From the NCBI RefSeq assembly GCF_022539505.1, contig NC_061508.1, positions 64,117,754 to 64,181,753 on the forward strand: DNA of 64,000 nt. The letters run 5' to 3'. The notes beneath the pieces were generated by a model. That model ran no database searches, had not been told where the DNA came from, and worked only from the letters and a program-made list of their open reading frames with translations. Origin of the DNA: Lolium rigidum. Lineage: Eukaryota; Streptophyta; Magnoliopsida; Poales; Poaceae. The translations under genes and the position numbers were made by a program. Of this stretch, positions 21,703 to 33,780 are shown piece after piece (positions within the stretch are counted from its first letter, which is position 1; every line of letters begins with the position of its first letter).

Positions 21703-23492
21703 GACTTCGCTTGTCTCCAAGCGAAACTGAACTCAGTAAACAAGACCACATGTTTATGGAGTGAAGAGTCGATAAATAAAATACGGACAAGAAGCATCAC
21801 ATTTTTTAATTCACATAAGACATTCTAGTAAACAACTTCCTCATATAACTCAACTTGAAACAAGTAAAGGGAAATCACAAATAAAGGTGCATAGGAAATC
21901 ATAATTGGTGATGGCAAACTTCGTTCTTGGTCAAAGAACAATTAACAGATTGTACTTATCTTTCGAGCAGAGCCTTTATATTAGAGCTTATGTAGCAGAT
22001 CTTACATGCTCAATCATAACAATCTCCTCATAATCATTGATAACCTTCAAAGTCATATTCATTCAGATAAAATTTGTACTAAAGAAGGAAGGATAAAAGA
22101 CATGATTAAATAGATCACAATATAAATGGTTGGATCACAACAACTCAATTGCTTGCTTGAGATAGAGGGAAATAGGTTTACTGACTCAACATAAAGTAAA
22201 AGATAGGCCCTTCGCAGAGGGAAGCAGGGATTAAATCATGTGCTAGAGCTTTTCAAGTTTTGAAATCATATAGAGAGCGTAAAAGTAAAGTTTTAAGAGG
22301 TGTTTGTTGTTGTCAACGAATGGTAGTGGGCACTCTAACCTCCTCATCAAACATACTTTCAAAGAGCGGCTCCCATGAAGGACGTTATCTCTACCGGCAA
22401 GGTAGATCATCCCTCTTCTCTTTTGTTTACACATGTACTTTAGTTTTATTTATGGATGACACTCCTCCCAACCTTTGCTTACACAAGCCATGGCTAACCG
22501 AATCCTCGGGTGCCTTCCAACATTTCACATACCATGGAGGAGTGTCTATTGCAAAATTAAGTTGCTTACTGATGAATCAAGGCAAAACATGTGAAGAGAA
22601 TTATTAATGAAAGTTAATTAATTGGGGCTGGGAACCCGTTGCCAGCTCTTTTGCAAAATTATTGGATAAGCGGATGTGCCACTAGTCCATTGGTGAAAGT
22701 CTGCCCAACAAGATTGAAAGATAAAACACCACATACTTCCTCATGAGCTATAAAACATTGACACAAATAAGAGATAATAACTTTTGAATTGTTTAAAGGT
22801 AGCACATGAAGTATTTACTTGGAATGGCGCAAAATACCACATAATAGGTAGTTATGGTGGACACAAATGGCATGGGTTTGGTTTAAGGTTTTGGATGCAC
22901 GAGAAGCATTCCCTCTCAGTACAGGTCTTTGGCTAGCAAGGTTGGTTAGCAAGCGTAAGATTTGAGGGAAACAAACAAATATACATGTGATAGAAACAAT
23001 CATGCATCTTCCTTGTAAGCACTAACAATTTTAACTTCAGAATACTAAGCTCATTAGCTAACAAGAAAGATAATGAAATAATATATCTACATGTATTTCC
23101 TCTTTTCTACTTAAGCCTCAAAGTATTGTTGCTGTTGACCAATGCAAAGTTTGCCAAAACCAAATAGATTTACTTGATGCTCCCAAAGTGATACCAATAC
23201 TAACAACAAGATCAATCATATAACAGAAATTGCAAACTAAAATAAGGTGTGCAAAAAGTAAATGATAAAACTTCTTATTAATATTTCATAACGATAACTC
23301 ACACCAAGGGATACATAGATAACCAACTAAGAGAGAGATACTTCCACACTGCAAACCATCTTATATGATAACTTCCCTACTCATGATATGACACTACTTA
23401 ATAGTAAAAAGGTAAAAGATAGTGATGATGTGATACCGCGGCACTCCCCCAAGCTTGGAACAAACCAAGGGGGTGCCAATACCAATGATGAA
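21703..23492 (-). other. Element D 3' non-coding region
   Basis: About 1.8 kb of AT-rich sequence between the downstream ORF and the polypurine tract, with no gene seen. Short segments (for example near 22800-22960) resemble, in reverse orientation, the 3' non-coding region of element C near 9850-10020, suggesting shared ancestry of the two families' 3' regions. Confidence 0.55.
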
Positions 23493-24026
23493 TTACTCCT
23501 TCGGTGGTGGTGGTGAATTCTTGATAAGCTTCTTAACAAGCTCCTTTAGCTCATCAATCTCGTAGGTGAGGTTGCGGATCAGCTCCGAGTTGTGCTCGAC
23601 GCGGTTAAGAAGTATGTCAGACGGTGAGTCCCAACTCTTAGAGTTGTTTCCCCACTCCTCAGCTTCAGGTTTCATCCTTCCTACATTGTTAGAACGATCC
23701 ATATCCCAGCTACTAGGCAATGCTGCCCTAGGAATCCTTTCAACTTGACTCTTATGAATTAGAGTGTGGAAGGTGTTATTGATGCCTGGAGGAGATGTCC
23801 TTTGAGCTAGGAAGCGACGTGGAACTTTTCCTCCGGTGCTAATTCATGCGCTCCTCTTGAGGTTGAACGGATTTGCCACCACCCCGATGCTTGCGACGGT
23901 GGCGCGCGGGTATACACGCGGGTCTTCCTCCACTTCTCCTTCATCTTCACTCTCGACTTCTTCTTTCAACACAGGGTCTTGAATATCTTCCTCCAAAGGC
24001 TCCTTGCCCTTGTTGTTGGAGACCAT
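23493..24026 (-). pseudogene. Downstream ORF of element D in the env-like position
   Basis: A single frame runs from ATG 24026 (MVSNNKGKEPLEED...) to a stop at 23493, about 177 codons, with one internal TGA at 23844-23846. The N-terminal half is strongly acidic (EEVESEDEGEVEED). The C-terminal third (LIRNLTYEIDELKELVKKLI) looks like a coiled coil and ends in PPPP. No signal peptide or membrane segment is visible, so despite its position I would not call it an envelope protein. Confidence 0.55.
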
Positions 24027-24366
24027 GGTGGCTCTAGATCTGAAAACAATATCTGGCAGAAAACAGCTCGAAACAAAACACGACGAGAAGACGATATACG
24101 GACCTCGGGGGATCCGGGGGATTATATAACAAAAAATTTCACGACAAAAGGAAAGTACCAAATCGAACTCGAGTGGGAGAGGGACTCCGAGGAGCCGCCC
24201 CCATATGGCAGCGCGGCCAGGGTGGGGCCCGCGCCACCACGTGGGGACGCACCCTCGTGCGTCTCCTCCGCTCCGATTCGATCTCGTAATTTTTCATATT
24301 TTCTAAAAATAGCAAAAATATTGTTCGGAAAGTTAAACGCGGACTTTTTACTACCAAAACTGTTAC

Positions 24367-26253
24367 CTATTCGAAGTCGAACTCTGCAGAACTATCAATT
24401 TGATCTTTGACGAAAGTTTCCGGAGTCACCACTCGAATAACATCAACATCTTCATTATAGGAATCTCTAGAAATATAATGCTTGAGTCTTTGTCCATTCA
24501 CCACTTGTGTGGCATCACCTTTCGGCGAAGCAATTTTTATTTCCCCTGAACGATACACCTCCACAATGACATATGGTCCTTCCCATTTTGAGAGTAATTT
24601 CCCTGCAAAAAATCTGAGACGACACCGATACAATAGGACTTTATCTCCAACATTAAATTCTCTTTTAATAATTCTTATATCATGTCATTTCTTAACTTTC
24701 TCCTTAAAAAGTTTAGCATTTTCATAAGCTTCACTTCTCCACTCATCTAGAGAACTCAATTGTAGCAACCTTTTCTTACCGGCAAGTTTAAAGTCTTTAT
24801 TAAGTTCTCTTACAGCCCAATAAGCTTTGTGCTCTAATTCTAAAGGTAAATGACAAGCTTTTCCATAAACCATTTTATAACGAGACATACCCATAGGATT
24901 TTTATAAGAAGTTCTATAAGCCCACAACGCTTCCTTCAACTTACTAGCCCAATTTTTCCTAGATTTATTAACAGTCTTTTGCAAGATAGATTTAATTTCT
25001 CTATTGGATAATTCTACTTGCCCACTAGTTTGGGGATGATAAGCTGAAGCAATTCTATGATTAATACCATATTTAGCAAGAGTTTTCCTAAAACCACCAT
25101 GAATAAAATGAGAACCTCCATCAGTCATAAGATATCTAGGTACTCCAAACCTAGGAAAAATAACATCTAAAAGCATTCTTAAAGAGGTCTCACCATCAGC
25201 ACTTTTTGTGGGTATGGCTTCCACCCATTTAGTAACATAATCAACAGCAACAAGTATATGAGTGTTACCTTCTGAAGAAGGGAAAGGACCCATGAAGTCA
25301 AATCCCCAACAATCAAATGGTTCAATAACAAGAGTATAATTCATAGGCATTTCATTGCGTCTAGAGATATTACCGACTCTTTGACATTCATCACAAGATA
25401 AAATAAACTTCCTTGCATCTTTAAAGAGAGTTGGCCAATAAAAACCTGACTGTAGAACCTTTTGTGCGGTTCTATCTCCGGCGTGATGCCCTCCATAAAC
25501 ACTACCATGACACTTACTCAATATCTCTTGTTGTTCAAATTCGGGGACACATCTTCGCATAACACCATCCACTCCTTCTTTATATAAGTGTGGGTCATCC
25601 CAAAAATAATGCCTCAAGTCATAAAAGAATTTCCTCCTTTGTTGAGCTGAAAAGGTTGGAGGCAAGTACTTGGAAACAATGAAGTTAGGATAATCAGCAT
25701 ACCAAGGACTATCTCGCGAGCTGACCTTTATTACCACCAATTGTTCATTTGGAAAACTATCATTAACAGGAACAGGATCATAAGCAATATTTTCCAATCT
25801 AGACAAATTATCAGCAACAGGATTATCAGCACCTTTCCTATCTACAATATGTAAATCAAATTCTTGCAAAAGAAGCACCCATCTAATAAGCCTTGGCTTA
25901 GCATCTTTCTTTTCCATAAGGTACCTAATTGCAGCATGATCAGTATGAATTGTGACTTTTGAATCAACAATATAAGGTCTAAACTTGTCACAAGCAAAAA
26001 CTATAGCTAATAATTCTATTTCAGTTGTAGCATAATTTCTTTGAGCAGCATCAAGAGTTTTGCTAGCATAATGAATAACATTCAATTTTTTATCTACTCG
26101 CTGTCCAAGAACAGCACCAACAACAAAATCACTAGCATAACACATAATTTCAAAAGGTAAATTCCAATCAGGAGGTTCAACTACAGGAGCGGTTGTTAAG
26201 GCTTTCTTTAGAGTTTCAAAAGCTTCCTTACAATCATCATCAAAAACAAAAGG
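24367..26253 (-). pseudogene. Element D RNase H and integrase
   Basis: One frame from the pol insertion point to 24685, then the integrase C terminus to 24367. RNase H shows the [11 protein letters not shown] block and a later TDHAAIRY. Integrase follows with an HHCC zinc domain (near 25390-25500), then core acidic residues in DFMGPFP, TDGGSHF and [13 protein letters not shown] at 24685-24687 ends the frame where a tryptophan-type codon would be expected, and the C-terminal domain (NVGDKVLLYRCRLRFFAGKL...GPYVIVEVY) continues in frame beyond it. The rest looks intact, so a single nonsense change silences it. Confidence 0.85.
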
Positions 26254-26258
26254 TACAT

Positions 26259-26634
26259 TGATGACCCACAAGTATAGGGGGTGTATCGTAGTACTTTCGA
26301 TAAATAAGAGTGTCGAACGCAACGAGGAGCAGAAGGTGTTGGCAAGCAGTTTCGATGAAGGATTCACTGTAAATGCTCACAGACAAGTATTCAGGGGGTT
26401 TTGATGTAACAGATGAATAAAGTACAAGTAAGTAAAATGCGAGAGAAATAATTGCAGCGAGTGGCCCAATCCTTTTTAGCTCAAAGGACAAGCCGGTTTG
26501 TTTACTTATNNNNNNNNNNNNNNNNNNNNNNNNNNNNNNNNNNNNNNNNNNNNNNNNNNNNNNNNNNNNNNNNNNNNNNNNNNNNNNNNNNNNNNNNNNN
26601 NNNNNNNNNATAGTGATGCAAATTGGACGTATCA
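26259..26634 (-). mobile_element. LTR of the D family inserted in D pol, interrupted by an assembly gap
   Basis: The left side matches the first ~250 bp of the D-family LTR as read on the plus strand, and the right side its last ~25 bp (GGACGTATCA). The 5-bp repeat TACAT flanks it (26254-26258 and 26635-26639). Only 276 known bases are present against a normal 1510, with 100 Ns between, so the gap hides either the rest of a solo LTR or an entire second element. Confidence 0.85.
26510..26609. other. Assembly gap of 100 N
   Basis: A run of exactly 100 Ns, the usual placeholder for a gap of unknown size. It sits inside a repeat nearly identical to two flanking LTRs, which explains the assembly failure. 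Confidence 0.98.
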
Positions 26635-26639
26635 TACAT

Positions 26640-27698
26640 CTTTTTGAAGAAGACTAGTAAGAGGCTTTGAAATTTTAGAGAAATCTTTACTAAATCTCCT
26701 ATAAAAACCAGCATGACCAAGAATACTACGAATACCTTTAACATCCCTAGGATAGGGCATCTTCTCAATTGCTTGAACTTTAGCTCTATCAACTTCAATA
26801 CCTCTCTCGAAATTTTTATGTCCCAATACAATTCTTTCATTAACCATAAAGTGACATTTCTCCCAATTAAGAACAAGGTTAGTTTCTTCACATCTCTCGC
26901 ATAACTTTATCAAGGTTTCGCAAACAATTATCAAAAGAATTCCCATAGACGTAAAAATCATCCATGAATACCTCTACAATCTTTTCACAAAAGCCATGAA
27001 AAATAGCAGACATGCATCTTTGAAAAGTAGCAGGAGCATTACATAAACCAAAAGGCATACGCCTATAAGCATAAGTTCCATAGGGACAAGTGAAAGTGGT
27101 TTTCTCTTGATCTTTAGCTCTAACAGCAATTTGTGAAAACCCAGAATAACCATCAAGAAAGCAGAAATGAGTATTTTTGGACAATCTTTCTAGCATTTGA
27201 TCAATAAAGGGTAAAGGGTAATGATCTTTCTTAGTAACTTTATTAACCTTCCGAAAATCAATGCACATTCTATACCCTACAACTACTCTTTGAGGGATGA
27301 GCTCATCATTATCATTAGGTACAACAGTTATTCCTCCTTTCTTAGGAACACAATGCACATGACTAACCCATCTACTATCAGCAATAGGATATATAATACC
27401 AGCCTTCAAGAAGTTTTAATACCTCATTCCTTACCACATCCTTCATCTTAGGAATTAGACGACGCTGATGTTCAACAACAGGCTTTGCATCATCTTCCAT
27501 ATTGATGGCATGTTGGCAAATAGAGGGAGAAATCCCCTTCAAGTCATCAAGAGTGTAGCCAATAGCTCCTCGGTGTTTCTTCAATATTTCCAATAATCTT
27601 TCTTCCTCAAAATCCGAAAGCTTAGCACTAATAATAACAGGATATGTTTTCTTATCATCAATATAAGCATACTTAAGATTATCAGGCAACGGTTTCAA
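26640..27698 (-). pseudogene. Element D reverse transcriptase
   Basis: Three overlapping frames: N-terminal part 27378-27698, core 26888-27409 and C-terminal thumb region 26640-26961. The core contains CIDFRKVNK, FLDGYSGF, MPFGLCNAPATFQRC and the active-site box VFMDDF, so the catalytic aspartates are kept. Frameshifts lie near 27390-27410 and near 26920-26950, where the fingers and thumb parts leave the core frame. The C-terminal part is then cut by the LTR inserted at 26634. No functional enzyme is possible from this copy. Confidence 0.85.
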
Positions 27699-27827
27699 AT
27701 CAAAAATAGGATCTTCCTTTGGTGGTGGTGTTGTACCTAGATCTTCAACCGGTAAGTCATGTTTAAGAATGGGTTGACGAAGGAAAATTTCATCAAGCTC
27801 ATTCCTTTCTTCCCTAAAGACTTCACT

Positions 27828-28457
27828 CTAATGATCCTCCAAATGTTGCTGCAAAGGATTATTAGGAGCAAGAGAAAGAGATGCAAGCTGTTCAACTCTA
27901 AAATCATCATTAGGCAATACAGCTTCATAAGGAGCTTTGGCAAATTTAGATAAATTAAACTCATAAGATTCACCAGCAAATTTAGTCACAATTTTCTCTT
28001 TCTTGCAATCTATAATAGCTCCACAAGTATTTAGAAAAGGTCTACCAAAAATGATAGGACAAGTCTTACTAGCAAGAGAACCAAGTACCAAAAAGTCGAC
28101 AGGATATTTAATCTTACCACATAGAACTTCCACATCTCGAACAATACCAATAGGAGAGATAGTTTCTCTATTAGCTAGCCGAATAACCACATCAATATCT
28201 TCAAGTTCACAAGAACCAATTTCATGCATGATTTCCCTGTAAAGCTCATAAGGAATGGCACTAGTACTTGCACCAATATCGCATAAACCATAATAACAAT
28301 GATCACCAATTCTAACAGAAAGCATAGGAACACTGGCTTTCCTAGACTTACTAGGATGTGAAACAATATTAGAAGCATCTTCACGTAAAATGATGTGACC
28401 ATCTTCTACATTTTCAATCACAAGGTCTTTAACTATTGCAACAACAGAGTTCAACAT
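27828..28457 (-). pseudogene. Element D protease domain
   Basis: About 209 codons. A retropepsin-like fold is indicated by the active-site block GLCDIGASTSAIPYELY, with the catalytic Asp and Gly kept, and by the later CPIIFGRPFLNTCGAIIDC. The frame stops at 27828, short of the reverse transcriptase, and the downstream linker is in another frame, so it is separated from pol by a frameshift. The N-terminal end joins the damaged gag. Confidence 0.8.
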
Positions 28458-29878
28458 TTATGTGTTCCTCGAGTTCTATAGGTTTCTTTGCACTTTTGTT
28501 AACCACACTAGTTATAACAGAATACTCCTTCATTTTAGCAGGAAAAGGGGTTTTTTCAATATAAGCTTCAAGAAGAATGTGATCAACAGCTTTAACTTCA
28601 ATACATTTACCTATAGGTGAATCAGCTTTATCTTTGTAAGGTTCATGATACTTATTAAAACTCATCCTAGGCAATTCAAAATGAGAGGCAAAAGCTTTAT
28701 AAAAATTTGCAACAACTTGAGAGTCAAGACCATAAGTAGCACTCATATTTCGAAATTTATCAAGTATCCATAAAAGTTTCAATGCATTCATAATCATAAT
28801 TTATACCCGACTCTCTACCTTTGTCGTTCTCCCATCCTTCAGCATTCTCCCGAATCCGATCAAGAAGGTCCCATTTAAACTCTTCTTTGTTGCGTGTGAA
28901 TGATCCAGAACAAGCAAGTATCCAAAGCAAGGTTTTATCTTGAAAAGAAAGTCTTGCATTGAAATTATCAATGATGATATTACCAGGAAGCTCATGAATG
29001 GGGCATTTGAGCATTAAATACTTCAATCTCCCCCATGCTTGGGAAATACTCTCTCCATAATGAGGCCAGAAATTATATATGCAATTTCGGTCTTTGTGAA
29101 TTTCACTTGGAGGATAGAATTTAGAATAAAATAGAGGCACAATATCCATCCAATCAAGAGAATTCCCATTCTTCAGCAATTTATACCAATGCGCCGCTTA
29201 CCGTACAACGACATAGAGAATAGTTTCTTCCTAACTTCATCCATAGAAATACCTGCACACTTGAATAACACGCATAATTCATGTAAAAACAAGTAAATGA
29301 TCTCCAGGATGGACAGGTCCATCCCCTTCATAGCGGTTATCCACAACACGTTCAATAATTTTCATAGGTATTTTATATGGAATCTCTTTCTCACCTAGCG
29401 CCTCATCCACTACCTTTGCAGTAGTAGTAGATTTTCCAAATAGAAATTCAAGAGAAGATCTCTCCATAATGAGGCCAGAAATTATATATGCAATTTCGGT
29501 CTTTGTGAATTTCACTTGGAGGATAGAATTTAGAATAAAATAGAGGCACAATATCCATCCAATCAAGAGAATTCCCATTCTTCAGCAATTTATACCAATG
29601 CGCCGCTTTACCAGACAACGACATAGAGAATAGTTTCTTCCTAACTTCATCCATAGAAATACCTCGCACACTTGAATAACACGCATAATTCATGTAAAAA
29701 CAAGAAATGATCTCCGGGATGGACAGCTTCCATCCCCTTCATAGCGGTTATCCACAACACGTTCAATAATTTTCATAGGTATTTTATATGGAATCTCTTT
29801 CTCACCTAGCGCCTCATCCACTACCTTTGCAGTAGTAGTAGATTTTCCAAATAGAAATTCAAGAGAAGATCTCTCCAT
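28458..29878 (-). pseudogene. Element D gag, frameshifted and internally duplicated
   Basis: Starts at ATG 29878 (MERSSLEFLFGKSTTTAKVV) and is recognisable as an Athila-type gag through ISMDEVRKKLFSMSLSGKAA, SLDWMDIVPLFYSKFYPPSE and NFNARLSFQDKTLLW. The first part is present twice because of a 409-411 bp tandem duplication. Frames change several times (near 29690, 29360, 29180, 28790), so no continuous gag exists. No zinc knuckle was seen. Confidence 0.75.
29051..29870. repeat. Tandem duplication of about 410 bp within gag
   Basis: Units at 29051-29459 and 29460-29870 are almost identical. The sequence CTCTCCATAATGA stands at the start of each unit and again, as CTCTCCATAATGA, at 29871, so the duplication is bounded by a 13-base repeat. 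Confidence 0.9.
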
Positions 29879-29960
29879 AATGAATTATAGCAGCAAGTGA
29901 AATAAAAACAACACGTACAAGAAAAGTTTTCCTTACCAATTCCACTTACCAATAGCGCTT

Positions 29961-29981
29961 CACTCCTCGGCAACGGCGCCA
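29961..29981 (-). other. Primer-binding site (tRNA-Asp type), element D
   Basis: The minus strand reads TGGCGCCGTTGCCGAGGAG, eleven bases inside the 5' LTR end, close to the tRNA-Asp consensus used by grass gypsy elements. Confidence 0.8.
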
Positions 29982-29992
29982 GAAAATAGTCT

Positions 29993-31502
29993 TGATGACC
30001 CACAAGTATAGGGGGTGTATCGTAGTACTTTCGATAAATAAGAGTGTCGAACCCAACAAGGAGCAGAAGGTGTTGAAAAGTAGTTTCGATGAAGGATTCA
30101 CTGTAAATGCTCACAGACAAGTTTTCGGGGGGTTTTGATATAGCAGATAAATAAAATACAAGTAAGTAAAATGCGAGAATAATAATTGCAGCTAGTGGCC
30201 CAATCCTTTTTAGCACAAAGGACAAGCCGGTTTGTTTACTTATGATGACCAAACGTTCTTGAGGACACACGGGAATTTAGTCTAGTGCTTTTGCTTCATA
30301 TAGTTGATTAATCTTCATTGTTTTGATAAGTGTTGTGTGGGTGAACCTATGCTAATGCACCGCCCTTCCTAGGACTAATACATACTTGTGATTAAACCCC
30401 TTGCAAGCATCCGCAAATACAAGAAAGTAATTAAGATAAATCTAACCATAGCCTTAAACTCTGAGATCCTGCTATCCCTCATGCATCGATATACCAACGG
30501 GGGTTCAAGTTGCTGTCACTCCGGCAACCCCACAATTAGCAAACGAATACAAGATGCATTCCCCTAGGCCCATAAAGGTGAAGTATCATGTAGTTGACGT
30601 TCACACGACACCACTAGAAGAATAACACCACAACTTAAATATCAAACCATTAAATATTACTCAACATAGTTCACTACTAACATTTAGACTTCACCCATGT
30701 CCTCAAGAACTAAACGAACTACTCACAAGACATCATATGGAACATGATCAGAGGTGATATGATGATGGATAACAATCTGAACATAAACCTTAATTCAACG
30801 GTTTCACTCAATAGCATCAATAACAAGGAGTAATCAACACCGGGAGAGTTTCCCCTATGAAATAATCAAGATTCAACCCAAGATGTTACAGCGGAGACGA
30901 GGTGCAGCGGTGGAGATGACGGTGTCGGTGGTGGAGATGATGATGATGATCCCAATGAAGTCCAGCTCGATGACGGTGACGATGGCGACGATTTCCACCT
31001 CCGGGAGGGAATTTCCTCGGCAGATTTCTGCCTGCCGGAGAGCTCTTTTCTCTCTCTGGTGTTTTCCGCCCCGAGGAGGCGACTGTGTCTCTCCTCGATG
31101 TTCTGTCGCACCTTAGGTGTTCTGGGAGATGAAGTACGCGAAAGAGCGATGGCCGAGGGGGTCGTGGGCCCCCTCCCCACATGGCGGCGCGCCAGCCCTG
31201 GTGGCCGCGCCGGCCTATGGGGAGGGCCCATGGCGGCCCTCCTCGGCCTCCCCTTTTGGCTGGCTCCGTCATCTGGAAAAATAGGAGCTTCGGTATATTT
31301 TCCGTCAATTGTTGATCTTCAAGAATATTGTATCCCGACGGTGCTTTTTCCAGCAAAATCCTGACTCCGGTGAGTAATTCTCCAATAATCATGAAACATG
31401 CAAAATAGGTGAAATAACATAAGTATCATCTCTAAATATGAAATATATCAATGAATAACAGTAAATTATGATATAAAATAGTGATGCAAAATGGACGTAT
31501 CA
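29993..31502 (-). mobile_element. 5' LTR of element D
   Basis: 1510 bp; starts TGATACGTCC on the minus strand and ends GTGGGTCATCA. It is followed on the plus strand by the target repeat CCCAC (31503-31507). It differs from the 3' LTR by scattered substitutions, implying a fairly recent insertion. Confidence 0.9.
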
Positions 31503-31675
31503 CCCACGCAGAGCACCTGATGCGGCCTCCCGCCGCCTGGATTTCTACATCTCAACGGTGGTTTTTGTGGTCAAAGGAAGAACTTGTATGGTACTGTTTG
31601 TGGTGGCTAGGAGGAAGGAAACCTAGGCTCTGATACCATGTAGAGTTTCAGCGAATGGGTGGGTTAGGTCACGGA
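31503..31675 (-). mobile_element. Copia-like element internal end, primer site and 5' LTR stub
   Basis: Right-hand continuation of the element split by D. A perfect tRNA-iMet site (minus TGGTATCAGAGCC, 31628-31640) abuts an LTR end with no spacer. Only about 35 bp of the LTR (31641-31675) matches the 3' LTR at 18041; beyond that the sequence is different. Confidence 0.6.
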
Positions 31676-32513
31676 AAAAAATACTTATGAGTCGTGTTTA
31701 AACCTAAAGGATGAGGTGGTTACCAACGAAAGCACTTGTAAGTTAGAAATATAGCACGAATTCAGAAATACAGTCAGCTGCAATACTCCTAACGAACAAA
31801 ACGCGCAGGGATGTCCGGTTACCTATTTATGGGCGGCGTTTAGACGTGTTCCGCGTTCTTACGGGTGACGTGGAGGTCGGTGAGGGACCGCCGTTGCGAT
31901 GGGTGCCGGGAAGCGGATCTTGGGGGTCGGAGAAGGACATGCTGGGCGGTGTTCAGCGCGCCGGCCGAACTAGAAGGTCGGTGAAGCAGATGATGTGCAG
32001 TGCACGGGGGCGTCGGTGTCAGCGAAGCTGGTCAAGTGCGGTGATCGATAGAGTCGGCGAACGAGATACGGTGCGGCGGACGCCGGAGTAGGTGCGGATC
32101 AAGTGGATAGGGAACCCTCGGGGTTTGAAGCCGTGGCAGCTTGAACGGCGAAGTGCGGCGGTGATTTTCCGGTGCAGCGACCGTGAAAGTCTGGAGGTAG
32201 GTAAGATGGGCGGTTTCTCTGAGGACTTGCGGGCGAAACTAGGGCGAAGCTGGGCGATAGAGGAGTCGAAGGGAATTTCGCAGTCCTTCTTTTGAGGGAA
32301 AAAATATTCGCAGATCTGAAACTTTGCGGCGCGAGATATTTGGGCGTTGGCGGGGAATTTTACCGCTCGATGAGATTAAATTTTTGCTGCAGTAGGTAGG
32401 TAATAATAATAAAAAATAGTAGGCCCTACTAGTATTGTACGTTTGTTCAGGAATCCAAGGGGGGTAGAGGTAGAGGTATAGATATATAGACAATATAGAG
32501 ATATAAGCAATGG
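31676..32513. other. Unclassified repeat-derived region, CACTA-like
   Basis: The first ~400 bp are duplicated at 5593-6002. The rest is GC-rich to about 32300 and then contains TTTTACCGCTCGATGAGATT (near 32355), close to TTTTGCCGCTATGAGATT near 12700. The following TACTAGTA blocks are also similar. I infer a diverged relative of the 11290-12780 segment. No gene is supported. Confidence 0.45.
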
Positions 32514-32524
32514 CGGGGGCTAGG

Positions 32525-32906
32525 GGAAATGCACTTTGGCTCATAGGAGCATATGCTCCCGTTATGTGAATCCACATTTCAAAGTGTCAAAAAATTCTAA
32601 ACTAAAATTTTACATGTATATCTAGACATTTTATGTTGGTACACAAGTTTTCAAAAAAATAATTTATGTGGCTCCTGTAAAAAAGACAATTTTTGATGAT
32701 GTAACACGACTACGTACAGTACATTTTTTGCCTTTTTTGTACACACCACACAAAATGTTTTTTTCCACGAAAACTTGTGAACGAACATAGGATGTCACAA
32801 TGTATACCAAAAATATTATGTCAGATTTTTTTAACATTTATATAATTGTTTTTTTATTATTTTCTATAATGGGTGCATATGCACGCGTGTGCCAAAACGC
32901 CACCTC
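32525..32906. mobile_element. MITE with 11-bp flanking repeat
   Basis: A 382-bp AT-rich element with imperfect terminal inverted repeats (left contains TTTGGCTCATAGGAGCATAT; right, inverted, TTTTGGCACACGCGTGCATAT). The repeat CGGGGGCTAGG lies on both sides (32514-32524 and 32907-32917). The long duplication suggests the Mutator group, which normally makes 8-11 bp. Confidence 0.72.
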
Positions 32907-32991
32907 CGGGGGCTAGGAGTTTCTAAACTTCTTATGGCACATCAAATAAAATGTTGTTCAATCAATAATAATAATGTGCTTATGATTGTTA

Positions 32992-33464
32992 CTCCCTTCC
33001 ACCATGAATAAAGTCCACATCAGTTTCGTGTCAAACTTTGACTCGAGATTTAGGTACCCACATGATAGTGCTTGTATCATAGCTAGTATCATACACATTG
33101 GTCCCACAAAAATGATGATGTGGCAGCTAATTAAGTAGGAGAGAGGAGATTAGTGTAACATAGGTAGATAGTGTATCATAGCGCAAACAACGAGAAAAGT
33201 TAATGCTAAAAAAATCTTGTACACAAATTTGCATTGATATTCTAAAAGATAATAAATGTAGCATGACTATGATACTACTCCATGATACTACCCACTATAG
33301 AAATAGTATGACCAGCGTAATTTTATGACATCCGCAAAATATATCATTGGAAAGTTCATCGAAACAAGCATCCGATGATATAGTTCTGAATGACATGCAA
33401 CTCATAAGTTAGTCTAAGTTTGCCTCTGAAAACAAATTGGCATTGTACTCTAGGACAAAGGGAG
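32992..33464. mobile_element. Stowaway-like MITE carrying another MITE
   Basis: The ends read CTCCCTTCCACC and, inverted, CTCCCTTTGTCC, the CTCCCTCCGTCC-type terminus of Stowaway elements, after a TA at the left. It is larger than usual because a copy of the MITE family described at 33464 occupies about 33057-33318. Confidence 0.55.
33057..33318. mobile_element. MITE family copy 1, nested in the Stowaway-like element
   Basis: Shares ATGATGTGGCAGC, TTGTACACAAATTTGCATT and repeated GTATCATA blocks with the copies at 33464 and 34559. The ends are worn. Confidence 0.5.
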
Positions 33465-33780
33465 ACTACTCACAATGGCAATATCATAAGTAGTATCATG
33501 CACTACATGCATGGAAAATGTTGATGTGTCATATCAATTAATGATGAAAGAGACGATAGTGGTATCATAGGTAGATATCGTATCATAGCACGTAGAACTA
33601 GAAAAGTTACTGCCAAACAAATCTTGTAGTACACACTTTTCTATTGAGATTCTACAAATCACTAAATACATGTAACATATTATACTACTACATGATGATA
33701 CTATGGATTGTGAAAATAATATCGTACACTAGTATCATATGCATGATACTATTATATGATACTCCCCATTGTGACTAGTC
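33464..33780. mobile_element. MITE family copy 2
   Basis: About 317 bp with terminal inverted repeats GACTACTCACAATGG and CCATTGTGACTAGTC and many GTATCATG blocks. No coding capacity. Confidence 0.65.

Larger units (their letters stand above)
20179..31502 (-). mobile_element. Element D: full-length, defective Athila-type gypsy retrotransposon
   Basis: Two LTRs of about 1510 bp (3' LTR 20179-21687, 5' LTR 29993-31502) and the 5-bp repeat CCCAC on both sides. Inside, on the minus strand, are a tRNA-Asp-type primer site, a damaged gag, protease, reverse transcriptase, RNase H, integrase and a further ORF before the 3' LTR. The extra ORF between pol and the 3' LTR and the style of the reverse transcriptase indicate the Athila clade. 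Defects: a 409-bp gag duplication, frameshifts, stops in integrase and the downstream ORF, and an LTR insertion in pol with an assembly gap. Confidence 0.92.

Noticed and set aside
23493..24026. Envelope-like protein in element D
   Set aside because: The position fits, but there is no signal peptide, membrane segment or glycosylation pattern; recorded only as a downstream ORF.
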